A stretch of 12,594 bases of DNA. Source: Candidatus Fonsibacter sp. Its GTDB lineage: Bacteria > Pseudomonadota > Alphaproteobacteria > Pelagibacterales > Pelagibacteraceae. The DNA lies in contig SHWR01000032.1 of assembly GCA_009693745.1 (NCBI GenBank), positions 1 to 12,594 of the forward strand, given 5' to 3'. The position numbers and the translations under genes were made by a program. The notes under the pieces are model-generated. The model was not told the DNA's origin and searched no databases. It saw only the letters and a program-made list of their open reading frames with translations. Below, piece after piece: positions 1-7,797 of the stretch. The first letter of the stretch is position 1. Each line of letters opens with the position of its first letter.

Positions 1-1
1 T

Positions 2-85
2 TATTTCGGTTCAAAAGATATTGTTCTAGAAAAAACAAAAATTATTGAAAAAATTCCTGTAGAGAAATTGAATATAGTTAAATAA
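2..85 (+). CDS. C-terminal end of an unidentified protein (partial)
   Basis: An open frame runs in from the left edge and ends at TAA (83-85), giving 27 residues rich in Lys, Ile and Val and ending in LNIVK. It looks like a real protein end: the frame is open from the first complete codon, and it stops 5 bases before the stop of the convergent malate synthase gene, matching the tight packing seen elsewhere in the window. The fragment is too short to recognise, so no function is assigned. A chance open frame of this length in AT-rich DNA cannot be excluded. Confidence 0.45.
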   Translation, partial: YFGSKDIVLEKTKIIEKIPVEKLNIVK

Positions 86-90
86 AAGGC

Positions 91-1701
91 TTATCTAGTA
101 GCTTCCATTCGAATAATTTCGTTATAAGCAGGAATAGTTAAAAAATCTTCGAAATGGTTAGCAATTGACATTTCTTCAAACATTTTTGCAGCATGTTCGT
201 AATTACCTTTTTCAAATTTTTGTTCACCAACTTCCTTTTTAATCTGAACCATTTCTTCTTTAACAATTTTTTTTACATATGCTGGATCAATTGTTTTGCC
301 ATCAGCAGTTTTACATTGATGTTTGTTCCATTGCCAAACTTGTGCTCTTGAAATTTCAGCAGTAGCAGCATCTTCCATTAAATTATAAAGAGGCACACAA
401 CCGTTGCCACCGAGCCATGCAGCTAAATATTGAATTCCTACAGAAATATTTTTTCTAACACCTTCTTCAGTAATAGCTCCCTTTTCAGCTAATAATAAAT
501 CGTTAGCTTCAATTTTTATATTACCAGGAATCTTGTTAACCTGATTTGCTTGTGGCATTTTTTCATCGAATATATCTTTTGCAATTTTTACTAAGCTAGG
601 ATGAGCAACCCAAGTACCATCATGACCATCATTAGCTTCCCTTAATTTATCTTGTTTTACAGCTTCCATTGCTTTTTGATTTAAAGCTTCATTATCTTTA
701 ATTGGAATTTGAGCAGCCATACCTCCCATTGCATGAGCGCCTCTACGATGACATGTTTTAATTAATAATAAACTATATGATCTTAAAAAATGGGAAGTCA
801 TTTTAAGAATAGATCGGTCTGGCAATAAAAAATCTTTAAAGTTTTTAAATTTTTTAATGTAACTAAAAATATAATCCCATCTTCCGCAGTTAAGACCTAC
901 AATATGGTCTTTTAACTCAAATAATATTTCATCCATTTCAAAAGAAGCAAGAATTGTCTCAATTAAAACTGTTGTCTTAATTGTTCCGCGCTTGATGTCT
1001 AATTTTTTTTGTGCTTCTGTAAATACTTCGTTCCATAGTCTGGCTTCAAGATGACTTTCCATTTTTGGTAAATAGAAATAAGGACCTGTTTCATTTTGAA
1101 TAAGTTGTTTTGCGTTATGATAAAAATAAACAGCAAAATCAAATATACTACCTGAGCATTTTTCGTTATCAATTAAGAAATGTGCTTCATCTAAATGCCA
1201 TCCTCTTGGTCTTACAATAAGAACTGCATGTTTTTCATTTAGCTTATATTCCTTACCTGTAGCTTTATCTGTAAAATTAATTTTTTTATTATTTGCATTT
1301 TTTAAATTAATTTGCCCTTCAATAACATTATTCCAAGTGGGAGTTGCAGAATCTTCAAGATCCGCCATAAAACAACTAGCTCCAGAGTTAAGAGCATTTA
1401 TAATCATTTTCTGGTTAGTAGGACCTGTAATTTCAACTCTACGATCTTGTAAATCTTTTGGAACACTTAAAATCTTCCAATCTTTTTCTCTAATAGATTT
1501 AGTTTCATCTAAGAAATTAGGACGCCAACCATTGTCAATTTTATTTTGAACTTCCTGTCTACGTTTTAATAATTCAAGTCTTCGAAAATTAAATTTTCGA
1601 TGCAAATCAGCTACAAACTCTAAACAATCTAAAGTTAAAATTTCCTCAAATTCTTTAGAAATTTTTCCTGTAATAGTGGTATTTTTTGGAAAAGATTTCA
1701 T
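91..1701 (-). CDS. aceB: malate synthase (A-type)
   Basis: Condenses glyoxylate and acetyl-CoA to malate and CoA in the cytoplasm, the second step of the glyoxylate shunt and a route for glyoxylate from glycolate or glycine. The 536 residues match the length of the short A-type enzymes (about 530) rather than the G-type (about 720). The family signature K-D-H-x2-G-L-N-x-G-x-W-D-Y-x-F is present at residues 264-279. Expected active-site elements are the Arg in the R-P-R-G-W-H-L motif (164-170), Glu248 in the L-I-E-T stretch and the catalytic-base Asp444 in M-E-D-A-A-T. The C-terminal F-L-T-I-P-A-Y motif is also typical. ATG at 1701-1699 fits the family N-terminus; there is no Shine-Dalgarno sequence. 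The gene is divergent from accA over 63 bases. Isocitrate lyase is not in this window. The symbol aceB is by type. Confidence 0.96.
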   Translation of the reverse strand: MKSFPKNTTITGKISKEFEEILTLDCLEFVADLHRKFNFRRLELLKRRQEVQNKIDNGWRPNFLDETKSIREKDWKILSVPKDLQDRRVEITGPTNQKMIINALNSGASCFMADLEDSATPTWNNVIEGQINLKNANNKKINFTDKATGKEYKLNEKHAVLIVRPRGWHLDEAHFLIDNEKCSGSIFDFAVYFYHNAKQLIQNETGPYFYLPKMESHLEARLWNEVFTEAQKKLDIKRGTIKTTVLIETILASFEMDEILFELKDHIVGLNCGRWDYIFSYIKKFKNFKDFLLPDRSILKMTSHFLRSYSLLLIKTCHRRGAHAMGGMAAQIPIKDNEALNQKAMEAVKQDKLREANDGHDGTWVAHPSLVKIAKDIFDEKMPQANQVNKIPGNIKIEANDLLLAEKGAITEEGVRKNISVGIQYLAAWLGGNGCVPLYNLMEDAATAEISRAQVWQWNKHQCKTADGKTIDPAYVKKIVKEEMVQIKKEVGEQKFEKGNYEHAAKMFEEMSIANHFEDFLTIPAYNEIIRMEATR

Positions 1702-1764
1702 ATGCGCTATAATTTATATATAAATTTTATCCGAACTCAATATGTATAAATAGAAAACTATTAA
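1702..1764. promoter_or_regulatory. divergent promoter region malate synthase / accA
   Basis: These 63 bases separate two divergent starts, so both promoters should lie here or just inside the genes. It contains TATAAT at 1708-1713 (plus strand), possibly a -10 element for accA, and a perfect 16-base palindrome AATTTATATATAAATT at 1711-1726 that overlaps it. The palindrome could serve as overlapping -10 regions in both directions or as an operator; in such AT-rich DNA it may also be chance. No clear -35 boxes are seen. The space is too short for a glycine riboswitch. Confidence 0.4.
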
Positions 1765-2871
1765 ATGAATTATTTAGATTTTGAAGACGATATTAAGGTA
1801 TTAGATCAAAGAGTTCAAGAATTAAAAGCCCCTTATCTTGCAAAGGGAATTACCGTTATTGAAAATCCTTCCGTTATTGATGCTGAAAAAAAATTAAATG
1901 AAGTATTAGATAGAGTTTATACGAATCTTAATCGCTGGCAAAAAACAAAAGTTGCAAGACATGAATTTAGACCACGTTCCATTCATTATATTCAAAAAAT
2001 TTTTCCAGATTTTACAAATCTATCTGGTGATCGTTTATATGGAGAAGATCAGTCAGTGTTAGCAGGATTTGCAAGTCTTGATGGTGTTTCGGTTTTAGTT
2101 ATTGGTCAAGAAAAAGGAAACGATACCCAATCCAGAATTCAAAGAAATTTTGGAATGATGAGGCCTGAGGGATACCGTAAAAGTATGCGTTTAATGAATC
2201 TTGCAGATAGATTAAACATTCCAATTATAACATTTATAGATACACCAGGAGCTTATCCTGGAAAAGGAGCAGAAGAGCGAGGACAAGCAGAAGCCATTGC
2301 AAAATCTATTGAGTGTTGTCTTAATTTAAAAGTTCCAATGATCTCTATTATTATAGGAGAAGGTGGATCGGGGGGAGCTATCGCTCTTGCAACTGCTAAT
2401 AAAGTTTTAATGTTAGAATATTCTGTCTATTCAGTAATATCACCTGAAGGATGCGCATCTATCCTCTGGCGTGATCCAAAGAAAGCGAAAGAGGCTGCAG
2501 AAGCGATGAAGATTTCTTCACAAGATTTATTAGAAAATAAAATTATTGATGAAATTATTAAAGAGCCAAAAGGTGGAGCTCACAGAAATCATAAAGAAAT
2601 GGTTGCAAATGTTACAATGAGTATTAAAAAAAATTTAAATGAACTAATTCAAATTTCCCCCGAAGAGCTTATTTATCAACGAAAAAATAGATTTTTAAGC
2701 ATAGGAAGAGACGTGATGATAACCAAAGAAGAATTTTATAAAGATACACAAATTAATACTGTTACTTTTAATCCGTTTAACTGGAAATTATTACTTCAGA
2801 ATAATTACAGATTAATCTTAACTGCCTTTGTTATTGTAATTTTATTTATTTTAGCTTTAATCTTTGCTTAG
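1765..2871 (+). CDS. accA: acetyl-CoA carboxylase, carboxyltransferase alpha subunit, with C-terminal membrane-span extension
   Basis: Subunit of the AccA2-AccD2 carboxyltransferase that moves the carboxyl group from biotin-BCCP to acetyl-CoA to form malonyl-CoA for fatty acid synthesis. Residues 1 to about 317 match AccA throughout: the N-terminal L-D-F-E-x-x-I region, the R-P-x-x-x-x-Y-I stretch (69-75), the D-T-P-G-A-Y-P-G motif (159-166), the E-G-G-S-G-G-A oxyanion-type loop (199-205) and S-P-E-G-C-A-S-I-L-W (226-235). The family normally ends near 320 residues (E. coli 319). Here the frame continues about 50 residues and finishes in a hydrophobic stretch at 348-368 preceded by Lys and Arg, which looks like a C-terminal membrane anchor. 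The last codons overlap the 3' end of secA. AccD and BCCP/AccC are not in the window. No Shine-Dalgarno; this ATG gives the usual family N-terminus. Confidence 0.96.
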   Translation: MNYLDFEDDIKVLDQRVQELKAPYLAKGITVIENPSVIDAEKKLNEVLDRVYTNLNRWQKTKVARHEFRPRSIHYIQKIFPDFTNLSGDRLYGEDQSVLAGFASLDGVSVLVIGQEKGNDTQSRIQRNFGMMRPEGYRKSMRLMNLADRLNIPIITFIDTPGAYPGKGAEERGQAEAIAKSIECCLNLKVPMISIIIGEGGSGGAIALATANKVLMLEYSVYSVISPEGCASILWRDPKKAKEAAEAMKISSQDLLENKIIDEIIKEPKGGAHRNHKEMVANVTMSIKKNLNELIQISPEELIYQRKNRFLSIGRDVMITKEEFYKDTQINTVTFNPFNWKLLLQNNYRLILTAFVIVILFILALIFA

Positions 2872-5442
2872 AGCGCCGCAGCAATTTTTATATTTTTTAC
2901 CGGAACCACAGGTACAAGGAGCGTTTCTTGAGATTTTTTCTTGAATAGTAGTTTGCTGTGGTTGAGAAGGTTTATCTTCTTTTGTTACTTGAATATTAAT
3001 TAAGAACATAATTAGATTTTCTTTAATTTTTGAAAGTAGATCTTTAAATAAATTAAAACTTTCTCGCTTATATTCATCTAATGGGTTTTTTTGGCCGTAA
3101 CCTCTAAGGCCAATTACCTGTCTTAATTGTTCAAGATATTGTAAGTGACCTTTCCACTCATAATCTAGATTTTGTAGAAAAATTCTTTTTTCAACATCTT
3201 TATTAATTTCATCACCAGCAGTGGCGATTCTGGCATTTCTTCTTTGATCAAATTTATTTTTTAGAAATTCTTTTTGTTCAGAACTGCCATTTGAAAGCCA
3301 AACATTAAAATCATTATCTTCAATCTTGGTTCCGCATAAACGTTCTGTTTTTGTTTTAATTAATTTTTTTATATTAGCATCTGAGCTATCTTTATAATTG
3401 TGAATTTCATTAATTAAATTTTCTACAATTTCATCAAAAATATCATTTACCACATTATAAATATTTGGATTTTTTATAACACCTAATCTTTGTTCAAAAA
3501 TTACTTTTCTTTGATCATTCATTACATCGTCAAACTGTAATAAAGTTTTTCTGATATCAAAGTTTCTCCCCTCAACTTTTTGTTGTGCTTTCTCCAAAGC
3601 TTTATTGATCCAAGGATGATCAATAGATTCTCCTTCTTTAAGTCCCAGTTTTTGCAACATAAAATCAATTTTTTCAGATCCAAAAATTCTCATCAGATCA
3701 TCTTGTAAACTTAAATAAAAAATAGAAGCACCCACATCGCCCTGTCTTCCAGTTCGACCTCTTAATTGATTATCTATTCTTCTGCTTTCATGACGCTCTG
3801 TTCCAACAACAAATAACCCACCACTAGCTAATACTTTGTTTTTTTCTTCTTCATGCTCTTGTTTAGTTTTAGCGACTAATAATTTATCGTTAGTTCCGCC
3901 TTCCTTAATTTTAAGATCTAAATTACCACCAAGTTGAATATCGGTTCCTCTGCCAGCCATATTTGTTGCAATTGTAACCGCACCAATTCTTCCTGCTTGG
4001 GCAATAATATTTGCTTCTTGTTCATGGAATTTTGCGTTTAGAACGTTATGTTTTATTGATTCTTGCTTTAAAATTTTTGAAATTCTTTCAGATTTTTCAA
4101 TGCTAGTAGTTCCAATTAAAACGGGTTGTTTTTTTTCATTAGCAGTTACAATTTCTTTTATAATTGCATTAAATTTTTCTTTTTCAGTTCTAAAAATTTT
4201 ATCATTAAAGTCTTTTCTAATCATTGGTCTATTGGTTGGCAATTCAACCACATCTAATTTATAGATTTCATAAAACTCTTCAGCCTCAGTCATTGCAGTT
4301 CCTGTCATACCAGATAGTTTTTCGTACAATCTAAAGTAATTTTGGAATGTTATTGATGCTAAAGTTTGGTTTTCGTTTTGAATTTGAACACCTTCCTTTG
4401 CTTCAATTGCCTGATGAAGACCGTCAGAATATCTTCTACCTTCCATAATACGACCAGTAAATTCATCAATAATATAAATTTGATTATCTTTAATGATGTA
4501 GTCTTTATCTTTAGCAAAAAGCATATTTGCTCTTAAAGATTGGTTAATGTGATGAACAACAGATAAATTTTGTGGATCGTAAAAACTAGCGCCTTTTAAT
4601 AAATTTATTTTTCTTAACTTATCTTCAACAAAATCTATTCCTTTTTCAGTTAGTAAAGCACTACGATCTTTTTCATCAATATCATAATGTTCCTTATCTA
4701 ATTGATTGACTAATTTGTTACATAAAAAATATTGAGAAGAATTATCTTCTGTTGGCCCAGAAATAATTAAAGGTGTTCTGGCCTCATCAATTAAAATACT
4801 GTCTACCTCATCAACAATACAAAAATAATGTTTTCGCTGTACCATTTCAGCAATAGAATATTTCATATTGTCTCTTAAATAATCAAATCCAAATTCATTA
4901 TTTGTTCCATATGTAATGTCGCATTCGTACTGAGCTTTTCTACTAACATCATCGATGCCATTAATAATGCAACCAACACTAACTCCTAAAAAATTGTAAA
5001 TTTTTGACATCCACTCGGAGTCACGTTTTGCAAGATAATCATTTACTGTTACAACATGCACACCTTTTTCTGTTAAGCTATTTAAGTAGGCAGGCAAAGT
5101 TGCAACTAACGTTTTTCCTTCTCCAGTTTTCATTTCTGAGATTTTGCCTTGATGAAGAATAATTCCACCAAGTAATTGCACATCAAAATGTCTTTGTCCT
5201 ATAGTTCTAACGCTTGCCTCACGCACACAAGCGAATGCTTCAGGCAAAATTTTATTTAAATTTTCTCCACTCTTAATTCTTTTTTTAAACTCTAGTGTTT
5301 TGTTCTTTAATTCTTGATCTGAAAGCTTTTGGATTTCTGGCTCTAATAAATTAATTTTTTGAACTAATGGGCGTATTTCAATAAGCTTACGCTCATTAGA
5401 TGTTTTAAATATTTTTTTTAAAATGTTTAAACCAGGTATCAT
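2857..5442 (-). CDS. secA: preprotein translocase ATPase SecA
   Basis: ATPase motor that drives unfolded preproteins through the SecYEG channel at the inner membrane. The 861-residue length is normal (E. coli 901). Visible parts in order: N-terminal helix, the G-Q-R-H-F-D-V-Q motif (82-89), Walker A T-G-E-G-K-T (106-111), the V-T-V-N-D-Y-L-A motif (131-138), Walker B V-D-E-V-D (210-214) followed by S-I-L-I-D-E-A-R-T-P-L-I-I, the second nucleotide-binding domain with N-M-A-G-R-G-T-D-I and G-T-E-R-H-E-S-R-R-I-D-N-Q-L, and a C-terminal zinc-binding motif C-x-C-x8-C-C (Cys843, 845, 854, 855) that normally contacts SecB and phospholipids. ATG at 5442-5440 gives the expected N-terminus. It is divergent from argJ; secA near argJ is a known alphaproteobacterial neighbourhood. 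The 3' end overlaps that of accA by 15 bases, with no terminator between. Confidence 0.98.
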   Translation of the reverse strand: MIPGLNILKKIFKTSNERKLIEIRPLVQKINLLEPEIQKLSDQELKNKTLEFKKRIKSGENLNKILPEAFACVREASVRTIGQRHFDVQLLGGIILHQGKISEMKTGEGKTLVATLPAYLNSLTEKGVHVVTVNDYLAKRDSEWMSKIYNFLGVSVGCIINGIDDVSRKAQYECDITYGTNNEFGFDYLRDNMKYSIAEMVQRKHYFCIVDEVDSILIDEARTPLIISGPTEDNSSQYFLCNKLVNQLDKEHYDIDEKDRSALLTEKGIDFVEDKLRKINLLKGASFYDPQNLSVVHHINQSLRANMLFAKDKDYIIKDNQIYIIDEFTGRIMEGRRYSDGLHQAIEAKEGVQIQNENQTLASITFQNYFRLYEKLSGMTGTAMTEAEEFYEIYKLDVVELPTNRPMIRKDFNDKIFRTEKEKFNAIIKEIVTANEKKQPVLIGTTSIEKSERISKILKQESIKHNVLNAKFHEQEANIIAQAGRIGAVTIATNMAGRGTDIQLGGNLDLKIKEGGTNDKLLVAKTKQEHEEEKNKVLASGGLFVVGTERHESRRIDNQLRGRTGRQGDVGASIFYLSLQDDLMRIFGSEKIDFMLQKLGLKEGESIDHPWINKALEKAQQKVEGRNFDIRKTLLQFDDVMNDQRKVIFEQRLGVIKNPNIYNVVNDIFDEIVENLINEIHNYKDSSDANIKKLIKTKTERLCGTKIEDNDFNVWLSNGSSEQKEFLKNKFDQRRNARIATAGDEINKDVEKRIFLQNLDYEWKGHLQYLEQLRQVIGLRGYGQKNPLDEYKRESFNLFKDLLSKIKENLIMFLINIQVTKEDKPSQPQQTTIQEKISRNAPCTCGSGKKYKNCCGALSKD

Positions 5443-5524
5443 TTTGAGATATTATTACAGATAAATTAAATAGTATAAATTTAGCAACTACCTTATAACT
5501 GAAAAAATACTAAATAAAATACAC
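5443..5524. promoter_or_regulatory. divergent promoter region secA / argJ
   Basis: These 82 bases lie between two divergent starts and should hold both promoters. Candidate -10 boxes are TATAAC at 5494-5499 for argJ and TATACT on the minus strand for secA (complement of the AGTATA at 5472-5477). I see no convincing -35 partner, no ribosome-binding site for either gene and no inverted repeat. The assignment rests mainly on gene orientation. Confidence 0.35.
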
Positions 5525-6787
5525 ATGACTACGCTATTTCAAAACTTTTTTAAGAAAAAACAACTTAACAGAGTTACTAAAGATTTCCCCGAGATGCCAA
5601 GTATTGATGGACTCGAGATTTCAACTATAAGCGCTGGCTTATACGACACGACCAGAGATGATGTGAGTTTATTTTATTTTCCAGATGGTGCAATATTTTC
5701 AGGAGTTTACACAAAGTCTTCAACTAGATCAGTTTGCATTGATTGGAATATTAAAGCGAATAAAAAAGATATTAGAGCTTTATTAGTTAATACTAGAAAT
5801 GCGAATGCATACACAGGCAAACAAGGCTTGAATAGTATCATTGAATTATCAAAGTTTTTCTCAGATAAAAAAAAAATTTCTAGCAAGCAAATTTTATTTG
5901 CATCAACAGGTGTTATTGGTCAACCATTTCCACTTACAAAAGTTAAAAATGTATTACCTAATTTAATTGAGAAATTAAAAAAACCGATAAAGTTAACTTG
6001 GATTAAGCAGGCCTTATCTATTATGACCACAGATACATTTGGAAAAATGAGCTGTGCTGCTGTTCAAACAAATAAAGATTTTATCAATATCGCTGGAATT
6101 GCCAAGGGATCAGGAATGATAGCACCAAATATGGCAACGATGTTTGGCTTTATCTTTACTGATGCAAATATTTCACAAGAAGTCTTAAATAAGATGCTGA
6201 AAAGAAATACTGAGAATACCTTTAATGCAATTACAGTTGATGGAGATACCTCAACAAACGATATGGTTTTAGTTTTCTCGACTAGAAAAGCTAAGAATAG
6301 AATTATTAACAATATTAATTCAAAAGTAGCAAAAGATTTCGAAAAAGCACTTTATGAAGTGATGTTAGATCTTTCAAAACAAGTTGTTTTAGATGGGGAG
6401 GGAGCAAAAAAATTTGTTACTGTAAACGTAATAGGTGCTTCCAATGATAAATTTGCAAAAGAAGTTGCCATGTCCATTGCAAACTCTCCTCTTGTAAAAA
6501 CTGCGGTTGCAGGAAGCGATCCTAACTGGGGTAGAATTTTAATGGCGATTGGAAAAACTAATGAAAGAATAAAGCAAGAAAAAGTTGAAATTAAAATTGG
6601 AGATTTTTTAATTACCAAATATGGAATGCAGATTCCAAGTTATGATGAGCAAAAAGTTAAAGATTATATGCTTGGCGAAGATATTATTTTTGATGTGAAT
6701 TTAAATTTAGGTAAGGGAAAATTTACTGCTTATACTTGTGATTTTAATGCTGAGTATATTTCAATTAACGCTGATTATAGATCTTAA
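5525..6787 (+). CDS. argJ: arginine biosynthesis ArgJ (glutamate N-acetyltransferase, possibly bifunctional)
   Basis: Transfers the acetyl group from N-acetylornithine to glutamate, recycling acetyl groups in arginine synthesis; bifunctional forms also make N-acetylglutamate from acetyl-CoA. The 420 residues match ArgJ across the length. The precursor is known to cleave itself into alpha and beta chains between Ala and Thr; the site is seen as M-I-A-P-N-M-A-T-M, placing the cut at Ala204/Thr205 with Thr205 as the nucleophile. Other family marks are N-A-N-A-Y-T-G (92-98), S-T-G-V-I-G (127-132), the D-G-D-T-S-T-N-D motif, S-D-P-N-W-G-R, and the typical ending C-D-F-N-A-E-Y-I-S-I-N-A-D-Y-R-S. 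Sequence alone does not say whether it is mono- or bifunctional. Its stop directly abuts the stop of the convergent mbfA gene. Confidence 0.97.
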   Translation: MTTLFQNFFKKKQLNRVTKDFPEMPSIDGLEISTISAGLYDTTRDDVSLFYFPDGAIFSGVYTKSSTRSVCIDWNIKANKKDIRALLVNTRNANAYTGKQGLNSIIELSKFFSDKKKISSKQILFASTGVIGQPFPLTKVKNVLPNLIEKLKKPIKLTWIKQALSIMTTDTFGKMSCAAVQTNKDFINIAGIAKGSGMIAPNMATMFGFIFTDANISQEVLNKMLKRNTENTFNAITVDGDTSTNDMVLVFSTRKAKNRIINNINSKVAKDFEKALYEVMLDLSKQVVLDGEGAKKFVTVNVIGASNDKFAKEVAMSIANSPLVKTAVAGSDPNWGRILMAIGKTNERIKQEKVEIKIGDFLITKYGMQIPSYDEQKVKDYMLGEDIIFDVNLNLGKGKFTAYTCDFNAEYISINADYRS

Positions 6788-7765
6788 TTAACCTGATCCT
6801 ATAAGAATTCCAGCGGCCAATACTAGCGCACCACCTAACACCACTTGCAAAGCAGCTCTAAGAAATGGTGCTTCCATATATTTATTTTGTATCCAAACAA
6901 TTACCCATAATTCAAAAAATACAACTACCATTGCAAGAATAGTTGCTGTCCAAAAATGAGGAATTAAATATGGCAACGCGTGACCCAGTCCACCAACAGC
7001 AGTCATTACCCCTGATGCCAAACCACGTTTTAGAGGAGAGCCTCTCCCTGAAATTGCACCATCGTCTGAAACTGCTTCCGTCAATCCCATTGATATTCCG
7101 GCCCCAATAGACGCTGCAAGACCAACAATAAAAGTTGTCCATGTATTTTGTGTTGCAAATGCGGTTGCAAAAATTGGAGCTAATGTTGAAACTGAGCCAT
7201 CCATTAATCCAGCTAATCCAGGCTGTACCCACGTTAAAATAAATTGTCTTTTTGAAGTTCTTGCTTCAGTTTCTTTAGCATCACTCGCCACATGAGTTTC
7301 TATAAGTCGGTCAGCTGCAGTAGTATGACCTGCTTCTGCAGCAGCTAAGTCACCTAATAATCTTCTTGTTGATGCATCACTAGTTATCTGAGCTGCTTTT
7401 ACATAAAAATTATAAGCATCTCGTTCCATCATTTCAGATTCTAATCTAATTCTATCAACGCTTAGATTTTTTATTAACCAGACAGGTTTTCTAGCGTAAA
7501 AACCAGCAACATGTTCTCTTCTAATAAGAGGAAGGTTTTCACCAAATCTTGATTGAAATTTATCTATTAGAATTTTTCTGTGACTATCTTCAACTCTTGC
7601 CATATCTTGAAATACTTTTGAAGTATCAGGATAATCTTTTTTTAAATATTCAGCGTAACTTCTGTAAATGGAAGCATCATCTTCTTCAGAAGAAATAGCT
7701 AATGCTAATATTTCTTTTTCGGAAAGATCAGAAAATCTTCTTCTAAAACTAAAGCCAGGTATCAT
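6788..7765 (-). CDS. mbfA: ferritin-like/VIT1 fusion iron exporter (MbfA family)
   Basis: Fusion of an N-terminal ferritin-like (rubrerythrin/erythrin) domain and a C-terminal VIT1/CCC1-type membrane transporter. Such membrane-bound ferritins of alphaproteobacteria export iron and help with peroxide stress. Likely di-iron ligands are seen in repeated E-x-x-H type patterns: Glu27/28, Glu59 with His62, Glu111/114, and Glu144 with His147. The transporter half starts near residue 180 with G-L-M-D-G-S-V-S-T-L-A-P, followed by G-A-G-I-S-M-G-L-T-E-A-V-S-D-D-G and G-R-G-S-P, then G-G-L-G-H-A-L-P-Y-L-I, with about five membrane spans. The length of 325 is normal for the family. It follows ftr1 after 32 bases on the same strand, so the two are probably co-transcribed. 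No Irr, Fur or RirA box was recognised. No Shine-Dalgarno precedes the ATG. Confidence 0.93.
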   Translation of the reverse strand: MIPGFSFRRRFSDLSEKEILALAISSEEDDASIYRSYAEYLKKDYPDTSKVFQDMARVEDSHRKILIDKFQSRFGENLPLIRREHVAGFYARKPVWLIKNLSVDRIRLESEMMERDAYNFYVKAAQITSDASTRRLLGDLAAAEAGHTTAADRLIETHVASDAKETEARTSKRQFILTWVQPGLAGLMDGSVSTLAPIFATAFATQNTWTTFIVGLAASIGAGISMGLTEAVSDDGAISGRGSPLKRGLASGVMTAVGGLGHALPYLIPHFWTATILAMVVVFFELWVIVWIQNKYMEAPFLRAALQVVLGGALVLAAGILIGSG

Positions 7766-7797
7766 TAATATTAATTGCTAATTTTTAAATTTATAAA

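Noticed and set aside
1337..1549. 70-codon plus-strand open frame
   Set aside because: It lies wholly inside malate synthase on the opposite strand, whose protein shows full family motifs; it is a shadow frame.
6064..6618. Two minus-strand open frames (82 and 88 codons) inside argJ
   Set aside because: ArgJ is conserved across this stretch, including its self-cleavage site; the hydrophobic antisense products are typical shadows of AT-rich coding DNA.
6912..7232. 106-codon minus-strand frame inside mbfA
   Set aside because: Same strand, different frame from the VIT1 domain; rich in Trp, Cys and Ser as expected of a shifted reading of a Gly/Ala-rich membrane gene.
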